Below, one piece after another: positions 7,528 to 15,422 of a stretch of DNA of 41,910 nucleotides. Numbering within the stretch: the first letter of the stretch is position 1; each line of letters begins with the position of its first letter. The notes under the pieces are model-generated. The model was not told the origin of the DNA and did no database searches. It worked only from the letters and a program-made list of their open reading frames with translations. Source of the DNA: Cognatundibacterium rugosum. Lineage in GTDB: Bacteria; Pseudomonadota; Gammaproteobacteria; Burkholderiales; Burkholderiaceae_D. The stretch is from contig NZ_JACOGG010000022.1 of the NCBI RefSeq assembly GCF_014284365.1, positions 1 to 41,910 of the forward strand, written 5' to 3'. The translations under genes were made by a program, and so were the position numbers.

Positions 7528-8550
7528 TTAGTTCGCCAGACGTTCTGCTGCGCGGTTGAGCACATGCACCATCATTGCGATCGCATGCGGCACCACTTTT
7601 TTAGCCACTTGTACCCGGTCATTCTGATCGGTCGATGACAACACGATGCCGCCATTCTGATAGGAGTAAGTGCCGCCCTGCGTTAACAAAGGACGAATGT
7701 CTGTCGCTGTTGCGCTCAGTGGAGTGAAGTCGGCCAGTGCAGCATTGACCAATGCGCTGTCGTTCAGATTCTGGCTGTAGTAATAATCATTGACCCATTG
7801 CTCCCAACCCGAGTGATTACGTGCTGACGTGGTCCAGGTGTGATGCGGTTGCAGCAAGTCCGTCGAGTGCATCACAAAACCCAGGCTTTGCAAGCTGGGC
7901 TTAGTCAGAAATTGCTGGAACCAGTACTGCGCCAGGTTATCGATAGGCTGAAACGGTGCAGTTTCAAAATCGGCATATTGCTGTGGTGTGGAATAACCGC
8001 CATGGCGATAACGTGCTTCCGTAATGCCGTAGCTATTGTATTTGCTGCTGTCGCCAAACCAGCCCTTGAGGCCGCCAGGGCCATCGTCCAGATAATCACC
8101 CACCAGCCAGGTCGCCGCCAGCTTGTCGATATCACCTGCAACAGTCAGCTTGGCATAGTTATAGCCGCCAAACGGATTGCCATGCACGTCGGCACCTGCT
8201 GTATGGTTTTGGAAATGCCAGTAAGACGTGTATTTCACGATGCTTTGCGCAGCGCCCCAAACCGGAGCCAGTACACAGCTGCCGGTGGTGGCACCGCACA
8301 GATAGGTGTCAGCAAAATCATCCACGTCATAGGCACCCTGGCCCATGGCGGTGGCAAACTGATCCAGAGTAATACCTGCTTTGTTCAATCCGGCCTGCAA
8401 TTTAGCAAAATTGGTTTTGCCCGGATTATTTTTCATGAAGTTGACGGCATCAATCGCGATGCGTCTATGGGTTTCCTGCTGAAATGCCGAAGCTGGCAAA
8501 CTGGCGCACAGAGCGAGTGTGAGCGCTGTCACTTTGAAGACTGATTTCAT
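7528..8550 (-). CDS. Secreted zinc-dependent phospholipase C / S1-P1 nuclease-like protein
   Basis: 340-residue exported protein. A Sec signal peptide (residues 1-22) ends ASA before FQQETHRRIA. In this superfamily the mature N-terminal residue and the following histidines coordinate the zinc cluster, and here the mature protein would begin at Phe23 with His28 close by. Other family-like blocks are YWHFQNHT, VGDYLDDGPGG, FVMHSTDLLQPHHT and NHSGWEQWVNDYY (the H...D...P-H-H and H..WE.WV patterns of zinc PLCs). Phospholipase C activity is inferred; a nuclease is the alternative. The gene is first in the cassette; AAGGA lies 7 nt before the ATG. Its promoter must lie in the long intergenic region beyond 8550. 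Confidence 0.75.
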   Translation of the reverse strand: MKSVFKVTALTLALCASLPASAFQQETHRRIAIDAVNFMKNNPGKTNFAKLQAGLNKAGITLDQFATAMGQGAYDVDDFADTYLCGATTGSCVLAPVWGAAQSIVKYTSYWHFQNHTAGADVHGNPFGGYNYAKLTVAGDIDKLAATWLVGDYLDDGPGGLKGWFGDSSKYNSYGITEARYRHGGYSTPQQYADFETAPFQPIDNLAQYWFQQFLTKPSLQSLGFVMHSTDLLQPHHTWTTSARNHSGWEQWVNDYYYSQNLNDSALVNAALADFTPLSATATDIRPLLTQGGTYSYQNGGIVLSSTDQNDRVQVAKKVVPHAIAMMVHVLNRAAERLAN

Positions 8551-8901
8551 TGTTTTTCCTTGAGTTCAAAACAAAAAACACAATCAAAAGAACGGACGCA
8601 ATCCAATTCTCACAAAGTATGGCAGCAGAACCCCTGGCAACATCGCACCAGGATGATCAGGCAAACGCCATCACATCATGCAAACGGCCTTACGTCTGTC
8701 CTCAAATTATGCTGACGACAGGATCGCCGCGTCAGCATCATGGGTAAGACAGAGACGCTATTGAACTGTGCTTCAGCTTCTGCCTCAATCCTAATCACTA
8801 GGGAGTCACATCTAAGTTTTTTCATACGCCTGACATAGTTTTCAGGCAGATTAGGTTGCAGCAGAATTTTTGCAGTGCAGGTAAAATCTGCGCAAAATCG
8901 C

Positions 8902-8915
8902 TTGATGAAAATCAA
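8902..8915. promoter_or_regulatory. FNR/Anr-type binding site
   Basis: TTGAT-GAAA-ATCAA matches the FNR/Anr consensus TTGAT-N4-ATCAA at all ten defined positions; the palindrome extends one base pair further on each side (C...G). It lies about 350 bp from both flanking start codons, so its target promoter is unclear. Confidence 0.55.
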
Positions 8916-9111
8916 GTCAGCAGAAAAAATATTGCTGGTATGGGACGCGTTTTCAGCTTCATTGCCCGCATTTCTCTCATCCAGGCAAAGAAATTAAATT
9001 AGAGAAAACAGTCTAACTCTAGACAATTACATGTCTTCATCGCTTAGCTGTTCACAACATCGGGGACGATAGTTTTTATGCAATTTTTTTCACATCCATT
9101 TCACGCAAAGT

Positions 9112-9141
9112 TTGCACAAAAATTCAGCAGTTCGCTACATT
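9112..9141 (+). promoter_or_regulatory. Possible sigma70 promoter for the nitronate-monooxygenase-like gene
   Basis: TTGCAC (9112-9117), 18-nt spacer, TACATT (9136-9141), about 130 nt before the start codon. Fair but unremarkable match; weak call. Confidence 0.3.
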
Positions 9142-9269
9142 AAATTATTCACAATCGCGTCGTAGGCTGGCATACAATCTGGGGCGCCGTCACTCTGGCA
9201 GGCGGCTTCACCGGATGCGCGACCCCGTAACCAGGTGCGACTTTTGAGCTCAATGTGTCAAGGATAGCA

Positions 9270-10514
9270 ATGAAACGAGTAGATGATTTCCGCCTGAAGC
9301 TAGGCAAAGATGAACTGGTTCCTATCATGATTGGTGGGATGGGCGTGGATATTTCCACCGCTGAACTGGCATTGGTCGCCGCACGCCTGGGTGGCATCGG
9401 GCATATTTCTGACGCCATGGTGCATGATGTGTCTGACCGCCGCTTTGACACCAGCTATATCAAAGAAAAAACCCGCTTCTATAAGTACAACATCAATAAC
9501 TCTGATAAAACGGACGTCAAGTTCAATCTTGAGCACCTGGCCGAAGCGACCCGTCTGCACGTAGGGAAAACCATGGAAGCCAAACAAGGCTCAGGCATGA
9601 TATTCGTGAACTGCATGGAAAAGCTGACCATGAACGGTCCGCGTGAAACCCTGAAGGTCAGGCTGGAAGCCGCACTGGACGCCGGTATCGATGGCATCAC
9701 CCTGAGTGCAGGTCTGCATCTGAGCTCCTTTGGACTGATGGCAGATCATCCGCGCTTCCGCGACGCCAAGCTGGGCATTATCGTCTCGTCCCTGCGCGCG
9801 CTGCAGTTATTCCTGCGTAAAAATGCCAAACTGAACCGTCTGCCGGATTACGTGGTGGTCGAAGGCCCGCTGGCTGGCGGCCATCTGGGTTTCGGTGACG
9901 ACTGGGCAGAATTTGATCTGCAAACCATCATCACTGAAATTCATCAATGGCTGCAGGCTGAGCAGCTCGATATTCCGCTGATCGCTGCAGGCGGTATTTT
10001 CACCGGTAGCGATGCCGTCGCCTTCCTGGAAAACGGTGCGGCTGGCGTGCAAGTTGCAACCCGCTTCACTGTGACCAATGAATGTGGTTTACCCGCCGAT
10101 GTGAAACAGGAATATTTCAAAGCCAGCGAACAGGATATCGAAGTCAATCATATTTCCCCGACTGGCTATCCTATGCGCATGTTGAAAAATACGCCGGCCA
10201 TCGGTGACGGTGTGCGTCCGGGTTGTGAATCTTACGGCTATCTGCTCGATGGCAACGGCAATTGCGCCTACATTACCTCGTATAACCGCGAAGTCGCTGC
10301 GCATCCGGATGCGAAAAAAGTAGTGGTGATGGACAAGACCTGTCTGTGTACCCATATGCGTAACTTCAAATGCTGGACTTGCGGCCAAACCACGTATCGT
10401 CTGAAAGACACCACACGTAAAAATCCGGATGGCAGCTACCAGTTACTGAGTGCTGAACATGTATTCCGTGATTACCAATTCAGTACCGATAACCAGATCG
10501 CTTTACCGGGCTGA
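9270..10514 (+). CDS. Nitronate monooxygenase-like FMN oxidoreductase with Cys-rich C-terminus
   Basis: TIM-barrel flavoprotein of the 2-nitropropane dioxygenase/enoyl-ACP reductase II group. I choose the ATG at 9270, preceded 5 nt upstream by AAGGA; a GTG at 9255 is in frame but has no site. From 9270 it has 414 residues. Family blocks are MIGGMGVDIS near the N-terminus (flavin-site loop), GIDGITLSAGLHLS, VVVEGPLAGGHLGFG and LIAAGGIFTGSDAVAFLENGAAGVQVATRF (phosphate-binding end of the barrel). After the barrel a tail of about 100 residues carries Cys358, Cys360, Cys368 and Cys371 (CLC then CWTC), which could bind zinc or an Fe-S cluster. Classical enzymes are about 320-350 residues. The oxidised substrate is unknown. 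Confidence 0.85.
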   Translation: MKRVDDFRLKLGKDELVPIMIGGMGVDISTAELALVAARLGGIGHISDAMVHDVSDRRFDTSYIKEKTRFYKYNINNSDKTDVKFNLEHLAEATRLHVGKTMEAKQGSGMIFVNCMEKLTMNGPRETLKVRLEAALDAGIDGITLSAGLHLSSFGLMADHPRFRDAKLGIIVSSLRALQLFLRKNAKLNRLPDYVVVEGPLAGGHLGFGDDWAEFDLQTIITEIHQWLQAEQLDIPLIAAGGIFTGSDAVAFLENGAAGVQVATRFTVTNECGLPADVKQEYFKASEQDIEVNHISPTGYPMRMLKNTPAIGDGVRPGCESYGYLLDGNGNCAYITSYNREVAAHPDAKKVVVMDKTCLCTHMRNFKCWTCGQTTYRLKDTTRKNPDGSYQLLSAEHVFRDYQFSTDNQIALPG

Positions 10515-10538
10515 TGTAGATACCCAGCACTAATAAAA

Positions 10539-10572
10539 ACGCCGCTGAGATTTCGCTCAGCGGCGTTTTTTA
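10539..10572. terminator. Bidirectional terminator between convergent genes
   Basis: ACGCCGCTGAG (10539-10549), 6-nt loop, CTCAGCGGCGT (10556-10566), then TTTTT on the plus strand; the other side reads as a T-rich run on the minus strand. It serves both the flavoprotein gene (+) and roxA (-). Confidence 0.92.
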
Positions 10573-10589
10573 TTGGCTTAAACTTATGC

Positions 10590-11741
10590 TTAATCCGGCT
10601 CATCCAGGTACCAATAGCCCTGGTTCACCCATTGCAGCAGCGTAGTCAGGAACTGCGTCTGCTGTAGGGCCGAACCCAGATTCGCGATTCCGATCACATC
10701 GTGATTACACAGTGAGCGCACCGCCTCACTGAGGGCTGCGCCGAAAGCATGGCGCTCACCATCGACATAGCAAACACCTTCGCTAATCTGTGGCTCCAGA
10801 TAAAAACAGCGCAGGCCACCAGTACGGCGCAGTGACTGCTCCTCTAAGGCGCACAGCAATTCATGCGCCTCCAGTGGTGGCTCCACCGCCTGCAAATCCA
10901 GTTCGCTGCGCGTGGTCGACAGCAAGCTCCCGATAACGTCAGCCATCAGCGCATCGTCGTTCAGTACGCTTTGCATCTGCGCCCGTATCATGGCGAAGTC
11001 GCTGCGATTGATGTAGCCCTGCTGCTGATGTGCCTCACGCCGTGGATCGCTGATCAGGCTCTTGCCGAGTTCGTGGTCGATCAGGTAATCCGCCAGGCCA
11101 CTCAGCATATCGCTGGCAGAACGGCTACGAAAGCCAACCGAAAAACTCATGGAACTGTCCAGACTCACGCCTTCATGCGGGAAACCGGGTGGGATATAGA
11201 GCACATCACCCGCTTCAACCACAGCATCGATGATGGGCGCGAAAGGATCGGTATGCAGCAGCGCGGGATGGGCTGCGAACTGGCGATGCGCGCCACGATC
11301 ACCGACCCGCCAGTGCCGCTTACCCGAGCCCTGACAAATAAACACATCGTATAAATCAATATGCGGCCCGACACCGCCGCCCGGTGCGGCGAAGCTGATC
11401 ATCACATCATCCAGTCGCCATTTGGGAATAAACGCAAACGCCTGCACCAGCTCAGCGACGTCCGGCGACCAGTGATCGACCGCCTGCACCACCAGTGTCC
11501 AGTCGTGTTCTCCCAAATGACTATAATTCTGAAACGGGCCACGCTCTGCCTGCCACTCGCCGTTATGGCGACTAATCAGACGCGAGTCTATCTGCGCTTC
11601 ACACGCCAACCCGGCCAGTTCGTCCGGGCTGATCAGATCACGAAAAGCTGGGAAACCCTGGCGTATCAACACCGGCTTTTGCTGCCAATATTCCGCCAGA
11701 AAGCGGTCTAGAGAAAATTCACTGAGCTGTAAGGTCAACAT
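10590..11741 (-). CDS. roxA: Ribosomal protein uL16 arginine 3-hydroxylase (JmjC/cupin oxygenase)
   Basis: Fe(II)/2-oxoglutarate-dependent oxygenase of the RoxA/YcfD family, which hydroxylates an arginine of ribosomal protein L16. The 383-residue protein shows the jelly-roll metal triad: His127-x-Asp129 in VGPHIDLYDVF and His189 in YIPPGFPHEG, at nearly the same positions as in E. coli YcfD. The N-terminal block YWQQKPVLIRQGFP is also typical. The C-terminal winged-helix-like portion (about 215-383) matches the family length. It stands alone; a 128-bp gap separates it from the DUF2804 gene transcribed in the same direction. Confidence 0.9.
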   Translation of the reverse strand: MLTLQLSEFSLDRFLAEYWQQKPVLIRQGFPAFRDLISPDELAGLACEAQIDSRLISRHNGEWQAERGPFQNYSHLGEHDWTLVVQAVDHWSPDVAELVQAFAFIPKWRLDDVMISFAAPGGGVGPHIDLYDVFICQGSGKRHWRVGDRGAHRQFAAHPALLHTDPFAPIIDAVVEAGDVLYIPPGFPHEGVSLDSSMSFSVGFRSRSASDMLSGLADYLIDHELGKSLISDPRREAHQQQGYINRSDFAMIRAQMQSVLNDDALMADVIGSLLSTTRSELDLQAVEPPLEAHELLCALEEQSLRRTGGLRCFYLEPQISEGVCYVDGERHAFGAALSEAVRSLCNHDVIGIANLGSALQQTQFLTTLLQWVNQGYWYLDEPD

Positions 11742-11869
11742 GATGGCGCCGCCGTAGAAAAAACAGGAAGAAAATGCGGTTGTAACATGCCTGCTTTTTC
11801 CACCATAGCGACCAGATCAAACTTTGTGCGGATAGCGGTGCTGATGCCCTTTCAGCACTTCCACCATGA

Positions 11870-12880
11870 TTACCAGCGTGAAAAATGATCCTCCGTCACG
11901 CCCACCAGTTGCGTCACTGGCCGTGCCGGAGCCGAGGCATGCGCTTTCACCCAACCATTAAAGCAACCGATAGGCTGCACATAGCGACTGGCGGCAATCA
12001 GGAGGTTTTTGTTTTCCTGGCGCAGACCTTCCGGCTGAAAATGTAAGTTCAAGAGCCCATCATCGGTAACAATATGCCAGCTATCCATCAGACGCTGAGG
12101 CTGATAATCGAAATGCGCCGCGCCCAGCTTGATGAGCTCGCCATCGAGCCACAGTGCATTTTCGTTCTGCCCAAAATATCCAGCCTGTAAATTAAAGCCC
12201 AGACCCAGACTATGCGCCGAAGCCCAGCGCCAGGCTGTTTCCCGTCCCAGAAAGCCATTGCTGTGGTCGTAACTGCCAATTCCACCGGCCAACTCAAACT
12301 GGCGTCCGGCCACGCTGACACTGCCTTGCAAACGCATACCTGCCGATTTCAAGGTCGCATGCACGGTGCCTCCCTCTGCCGTCCCAACCGCAAACAAGGG
12401 ACGCGCGGCATCCTCAGTCAGCATGTGCGCCTCTATCCGGAAATCACCACAAGCCAGCGAGAGCTGATACTGACCGGACTCAGCCACATGTTGAAAATGG
12501 ATGCGATTGTGCAGGAACTGAAAGTGACTGGCAGCACCCGCCGCAGGCTGAGGCCGTAAGCGTGCCGTCAAACCGGGCAAACCATCCTGGCTATAACTGG
12601 CGATGATCTTCCTGGCACGACGGTCAAAGACATAGGCAAATGCAGTATTGGTCCAGCCCACATCCACAATCGCTATTCCACAAAAAATCTCATCTGTCGC
12701 CAGCGCCACATAATTCCAGTGCTTGTGATGCAGCACCTGCCATAGCGGGTGACGGCGAAATGGCTGGGCTAAGCCAGTCCAGTCTATGCGTTCCGGCGCT
12801 CCGACATATTGTCCGAACTGCACGGCATTTTTTTCATCGAGCACCGATGCAGGTGCCTCAGGCAAACTTGTGATCATCAT
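11870..12880 (-). CDS. DUF2804 domain protein
   Basis: 336 residues covering the whole DUF2804 family, whose biochemical role is not established. Recognisable blocks are WQVLHHKHWNYVALATDE, VDVGWTNTAFAYVFDR, GSYDHSNGFLGRETAWRWASAH and the C-terminal LRQENKNLLIAASRYVQPIGCFNGW. No signal peptide or membrane span is apparent, so it is probably cytoplasmic. Start MM at 12880; the second Met (12877) is equally possible, and there is no strong SD. In proteobacteria such genes often sit near lipid-metabolism genes, which fits the fadD-like gene just upstream. Function not assigned. Confidence 0.82.
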   Translation of the reverse strand: MMITSLPEAPASVLDEKNAVQFGQYVGAPERIDWTGLAQPFRRHPLWQVLHHKHWNYVALATDEIFCGIAIVDVGWTNTAFAYVFDRRARKIIASYSQDGLPGLTARLRPQPAAGAASHFQFLHNRIHFQHVAESGQYQLSLACGDFRIEAHMLTEDAARPLFAVGTAEGGTVHATLKSAGMRLQGSVSVAGRQFELAGGIGSYDHSNGFLGRETAWRWASAHSLGLGFNLQAGYFGQNENALWLDGELIKLGAAHFDYQPQRLMDSWHIVTDDGLLNLHFQPEGLRQENKNLLIAASRYVQPIGCFNGWVKAHASAPARPVTQLVGVTEDHFSRW

Positions 12881-13029
12881 TCGTGGTCTTTGATTATTTG
12901 GGTGTAACGGTCAATCAGCCTGGTAACGATTGAGGCCCGCTGACGACCTAGTGTCATGCTGTCCAGTATGACATCAGGATTTGGCGTTTCACGCTTGTTG
13001 TCTGGGCTAGCAGCGATTATCTCAGCAGA

Positions 13030-14727
13030 TTATTGTGTCATCGCGACCACACCTGTATCGCGTAATTCACGGCGCAGGATTTTTCCCACATTGGTCTTGG
13101 GGAGGTTCTGGCGGAATTCTATGTATTTAGGTTTCTTGTAAGCGGTCAGCTGCTGTTTGCAATAATCCATGAGCTGATCCGTCGTCAATGCAGGATTTTT
13201 CTTCACTACAAACAATTTCACCGCTTCGCCCGATACCGCATCGGGGACACCGACACATGCGCATTCGAGCACATCCGGATGGGCGGCAATGACGGCTTCG
13301 ATTTCGTTTGGATACACATTGAAACCGGAAACCAGGATCATGTCCTTTTTACGGTCCACAATTTTGACGTAGCCGCGCTCATCCATGATGCCGACATCGC
13401 CTGACTTGAAATAGCCGTTGTCGGTCATGACTTTGGCTGTTTCATCCGGGCGGTTCCAATAGCCGATCATGACTTGCGGGCCGCGGATCGCAATTTCACC
13501 TGCCTGTCCGAACGGCACTGGCTCACCTTCATCATTCAGGATGGCTACTTCGGTGGATGGGACGGGTAAGCCTATAGTGCCTGAGAAACCGTTCTGATCA
13601 GGCGGGCACAAGGTAGCAGTAGGCGAAGTCTCAGACAGGCCATAGCCTTCCAGAATAGGGCTGCCTGTGACTTTGCACCAACGGTCACTCACGACTTCCT
13701 GCACCGCCATCCCTCCACCCAGCGTAATACGCAAACCGGAAAAATCGAGTTTCGCAAACGCAGGCTGATTCAACAGTCCATTGAAGAGCGTATTCACACC
13801 CGGAAAAAAATTGACGCGGTATTTCGCGAGTTCTTTGACAAAACCCGGCATGTCACGCGGATTGGGAATCAAGACATTCATCGCGCCCCAACGCATCCCC
13901 ATGAGCATGCAGGCATTCAATGCCAGGATGTGATACAGCGGCAAAGCGCAGACGGTGACCAGCGCGCCTTTTGCAGCTTCATGGCGCATCGTAGGCCCTG
14001 CCCAGGCATCGTTTTGCAGCATGTTGGCGATCACATTCCTGTGCGTCAGCGTTGCACCTTTAGACAAACCCGTCGTGCCGCCGGTGTATTGCAGGAAAGC
14101 GATATCGGTATGCGTGACCGCTACTTCTTGCAAACTCAGTTTTGCGCCCTGCGCCAGCGCTGTGCGAAAGCGGATGGAACCCGGCAAACTGAAGGCTGGC
14201 ACCAATTTCTTGACTTGACGCACCACCAGATTCATCAGCGCACCTTTGAAGCTGCCCATCATGTCACCGATGCTGGCAACGACGATGTGTTTAACGCTCG
14301 TTTGCTGCAATACTTTTTCCAGGGTAACCGCGAAATTTTCCAGAATAAAAATGGCCTCAACGCCAGCATCACGCAACTGATGTTCGAGTTCACGCGGCGT
14401 GTATAGAGGATTGATGTTCACCACGGTACAACCGGCACGCAGGATAGCGGTGACAGCGACCGGATATTGCAGCACATTGGGCATCATCACCGCGACTCTG
14501 GCGCCTTTAGCCAGTCCACGTTGCTGCAACCAGGCAGCCAGATGGCGCGAACAGGCATCCAGTTCGCTGTAGGGCATCTGCTTGTCCATACAGACATAGG
14601 CCGGACGCGCAGCATATTTGCTGAAGGATTCTTCAAATAAGTGATTGAGCGAGCTGTATTGTTCCGGGTCTATGGTCTCCGGTACCCCTGCCGGGTAGGA
14701 TTTGAGCCAGTGTTTTTCTGTTGTCAT
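13030..14727 (-). CDS. fadD: Long-chain fatty acid--CoA ligase (FadD-like)
   Basis: 565-residue ANL-superfamily enzyme that adenylates a fatty acid and transfers it to CoA, feeding beta-oxidation or lipid synthesis. Motifs: the AMP-binding P-loop YTGGTTGLSKGAT (about residue 215-227), GYGLSETSPT (A5), FKSGDVGIMDERGYVKIVDRKKDMILVSGFNVYP (A7/A8 hinge, given across its domains) and the C-terminal catalytic lysine in GKILRRELR. The start is preceded by GGAGACGATGAA and overlaps the stop of the HxlR-type regulator by 4 nt. Co-translation with that regulator suggests autoregulated, substrate-responsive expression. E. coli FadD is 561 residues. The symbol is by family; paralogues are likely in the genome. 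Confidence 0.9.
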   Translation of the reverse strand: MTTEKHWLKSYPAGVPETIDPEQYSSLNHLFEESFSKYAARPAYVCMDKQMPYSELDACSRHLAAWLQQRGLAKGARVAVMMPNVLQYPVAVTAILRAGCTVVNINPLYTPRELEHQLRDAGVEAIFILENFAVTLEKVLQQTSVKHIVVASIGDMMGSFKGALMNLVVRQVKKLVPAFSLPGSIRFRTALAQGAKLSLQEVAVTHTDIAFLQYTGGTTGLSKGATLTHRNVIANMLQNDAWAGPTMRHEAAKGALVTVCALPLYHILALNACMLMGMRWGAMNVLIPNPRDMPGFVKELAKYRVNFFPGVNTLFNGLLNQPAFAKLDFSGLRITLGGGMAVQEVVSDRWCKVTGSPILEGYGLSETSPTATLCPPDQNGFSGTIGLPVPSTEVAILNDEGEPVPFGQAGEIAIRGPQVMIGYWNRPDETAKVMTDNGYFKSGDVGIMDERGYVKIVDRKKDMILVSGFNVYPNEIEAVIAAHPDVLECACVGVPDAVSGEAVKLFVVKKNPALTTDQLMDYCKQQLTAYKKPKYIEFRQNLPKTNVGKILRRELRDTGVVAMTQ

Positions 14728-15221
14728 TTCATCGTCTCCATTCTCATCCGCATCAACATGTGCGTTTTTTCATCGGCGCCCGGACCGGCAACCGTATCGA
14801 GCTGATCGGGTCGCAATTCGCGCCCGTCTTCAGCGATGATGCCTACACCGCGGATGGCTTTTCCTGTATCGCTGGCCACGATCGTCATTCTTGGCCCCTG
14901 AGGATGCGGCGCCCACTGCTCACCCCAAACTGTCATCGCCGCCAGAATCGGGTACAAAGACTGGCCTTTGGCGGTCAGGTGATAGTGAACCACACGCCCG
15001 TCATCCGCTGCCTGCTGGCGCGTCAGGATGCCGTTCGCCACCAGTTGGCTTAGCCGTTGGGACAAAATATTGGTACTGATCCCAAGGTGATTCTGAAAAT
15101 CCTGAAACTGGCTCATACCGCAAAACGCATTGCGTAAAATCAGTAAAGACCACCACTCCCCCACCTGCTCCAGCGTCTGGGCGATCGGGCAATTCATGTC
15201 TGCAAATGAACCTTTACTCAT
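14724..15221 (-). CDS. HxlR-family transcriptional regulator
   Basis: 165 residues with a winged helix-turn-helix of the HxlR/MarR-like class. Cys11 in NCPIAQTLEQVGEWWSLLILRNAF is the conserved N-terminal cysteine that several family members (HypR, YodB, QorR) use for redox or electrophile sensing. The recognition region is ISTNILSQRLSQLVANGIL, followed by the wing VVHYHLTAKG. The C-terminal 60 residues extend beyond the minimal family domain. First gene of a two-gene unit with the fadD-like ligase (ATGA overlap). Inverted repeats at 15227-15285 in front of it suggest autoregulation. The effector is unknown. Confidence 0.9.
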   Translation of the reverse strand: MSKGSFADMNCPIAQTLEQVGEWWSLLILRNAFCGMSQFQDFQNHLGISTNILSQRLSQLVANGILTRQQAADDGRVVHYHLTAKGQSLYPILAAMTVWGEQWAPHPQGPRMTIVASDTGKAIRGVGIIAEDGRELRPDQLDTVAGPGADEKTHMLMRMRMETMK

Positions 15222-15226
15222 CGGGC

Positions 15227-15285
15227 AACTTTCTTAACAAAGTTATAAATTAACTGTAATAAAAAACACTTTTGTTACGCAAGTG
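15227..15285. promoter_or_regulatory. Candidate operator cluster for the HxlR-type regulator
   Basis: Three AT-rich dyads lie immediately upstream of the regulator gene: AACTTT-N6-AAAGTT (15227-15244), AGTTA-N5-TAACT (15241-15255) and CACTT-N9-AAGTG (15267-15285). Dyads of this size are typical of dimeric winged-helix repressors. Assignment to this regulator rests on proximity. Confidence 0.4.
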
Positions 15286-15422
15286 ATATTTTAGGACAGC
15301 GACTCTAATCCTGTTACGCTTGTTTTTCAATCATGCTGTCGAGCAGGCAGATCTCACAGGGGAAAGCCACGTGCAAGCTAACGCGATACAATGACGCCAC
15401 ATCTTGAACACTGAGTCCCATC

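Larger units (their letters stand above)
8551..9269. other. Long divergent intergenic region (719 bp)
   Basis: Separates two divergent units. I see no credible gene; the short frames on both strands lack ribosome-binding sites and protein-like composition. It holds a 9-bp hairpin (ATGCTGACG 8709-8717 with CGTCAGCAT 8730-8738), a 6-bp one (GCCTGA 8828-8833 with TCAGGC 8842-8847), an FNR-type palindrome (8902-8915) and a possible sigma70 promoter (9112-9141). It is unusually long compared with the other gaps here, so an unannotated RNA is possible. Confidence 0.6.

Noticed and set aside
7840..8544. 234-codon plus-strand open frame
   Set aside because: Antisense to the PLC-like gene, which has a signal peptide and an SD; no SD or protein-like pattern in the shadow.
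8676..8915. 79-codon minus-strand frame in the long intergenic region
   Set aside because: No SD, no recognisable protein character, and it crosses the hairpins and the FNR-type site.
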